A DNA stretch of 44,992 bases from Rhodothermia bacterium (GTDB lineage: Bacteria > Bacteroidota > Rhodothermia > Rhodothermales > UBA2364). The stretch covers positions 1 to 44,992 of the forward strand of contig JAFLBZ010000034.1 of the NCBI GenBank assembly GCA_017303715.1. The letters are read 5' to 3'. The notes beneath the pieces were generated by a model that made no database searches, was not told the DNA's origin, and saw only the letters and a program-made list of their open reading frames with translations. Below are positions 44,946 through 44,992 of the stretch, one piece after another (position 1 is the first letter of the stretch; the number at the start of each line of letters is the position of its first letter). The position numbers were made by a program, and so were the translations under genes.

Positions 44946-44992
44946 ATGAAAGATTTTTCGATATATTCAAATGTCAAAACAGATCGTGACTT
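44946..44992 (+). CDS. Start of a gene running off the window, possibly a transposase
   Basis: ATG 44946 opens MKDFSIYSNVKTDRD and is cut at the window end. The pattern resembles the N-terminus of IS5/DDE-type transposases in Bacteroidota, where a DR(E/D)F-type motif follows soon after the start. Only 15 residues are visible, so this is a weak guess. The AT-rich upstream region would fit an insertion sequence. Confidence 0.3.
   Translation, partial: MKDFSIYSNVKTDRD

Overview
The window does not read as one continuous genome. It contains at least three blocks that differ abruptly in base composition, codon use and apparent taxonomy, joined at points where reading frames are cut. Block 1 (1 to about 6,790) is very GC-rich and carries housekeeping genes of a delta-proteobacterial or myxobacterial type: glyA on the minus strand, then prfB, lysS, a LolC/E-type permease and lolD on the plus strand. 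At its left edge the glyA frame runs without a stop into a piece resembling the tRNA-binding domain of PheT. At its right edge a lipoprotein gene is cut off.

Block 2 (about 6,790 to 15,080) is AT-rich and Bacteroidota-like. It is an array of integron gene cassettes with no integrase in view (a CALIN-type array). Five attC-like sites of about 135 bp follow the plus-strand genes. For the four cassettes with both ends present, the start sequence (R' of one attC) is complementary to the end sequence (R'' of the next attC), as expected of excisable cassettes. The cargo is rich in defence genes: a 5'-truncated HEPN/Toprim-type protein, a C5-methyltransferase with a BsuBI/PstI-type endonuclease, and a restriction endonuclease with an NPPW adenine methyltransferase. 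A lipoprotein alpha/beta hydrolase, a TonB-C-like protein and a cut-off short ORF follow.

Block 3 (about 15,080 to the end) has intermediate GC and looks like a Rhodothermota/Balneolota-type member of the wider Bacteroidota group; the T9SS-type C-terminal sorting domain with a YPNPFNPTT motif points this way. It holds a large secreted DUF11-repeat protein, two small enzyme-like genes (VOC, SRPBCC), a secreted protein, an alpha/beta hydrolase, a decayed DNA methyltransferase, and psd-pssA-purS-clpS. A minus-strand cell-wall operon follows: FHA protein, 27-residue membrane peptide, natural RodA/FtsW-PBP fusion, second FHA protein. After that come an RlpA-like protein with two DPBB domains, gyrB, a PLP decarboxylase, two glycosyltransferases, an M23 peptidase, a DUF2795-like protein, a BamA-family protein and an RlmD-type methyltransferase. 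The last 47 bases may begin a transposase gene.

Functional groupings: lolCD export lipoproteins; the cassettes form a movable defence store; psd and pssA make phosphatidylethanolamine; the FHA/SEDS-PBP operon, the RlpA-like protein and the M23 peptidase act on peptidoglycan. The joins near 125, 6,790 and 15,080 may be assembly chimeras and should be tested with reads before any biology is read across them.
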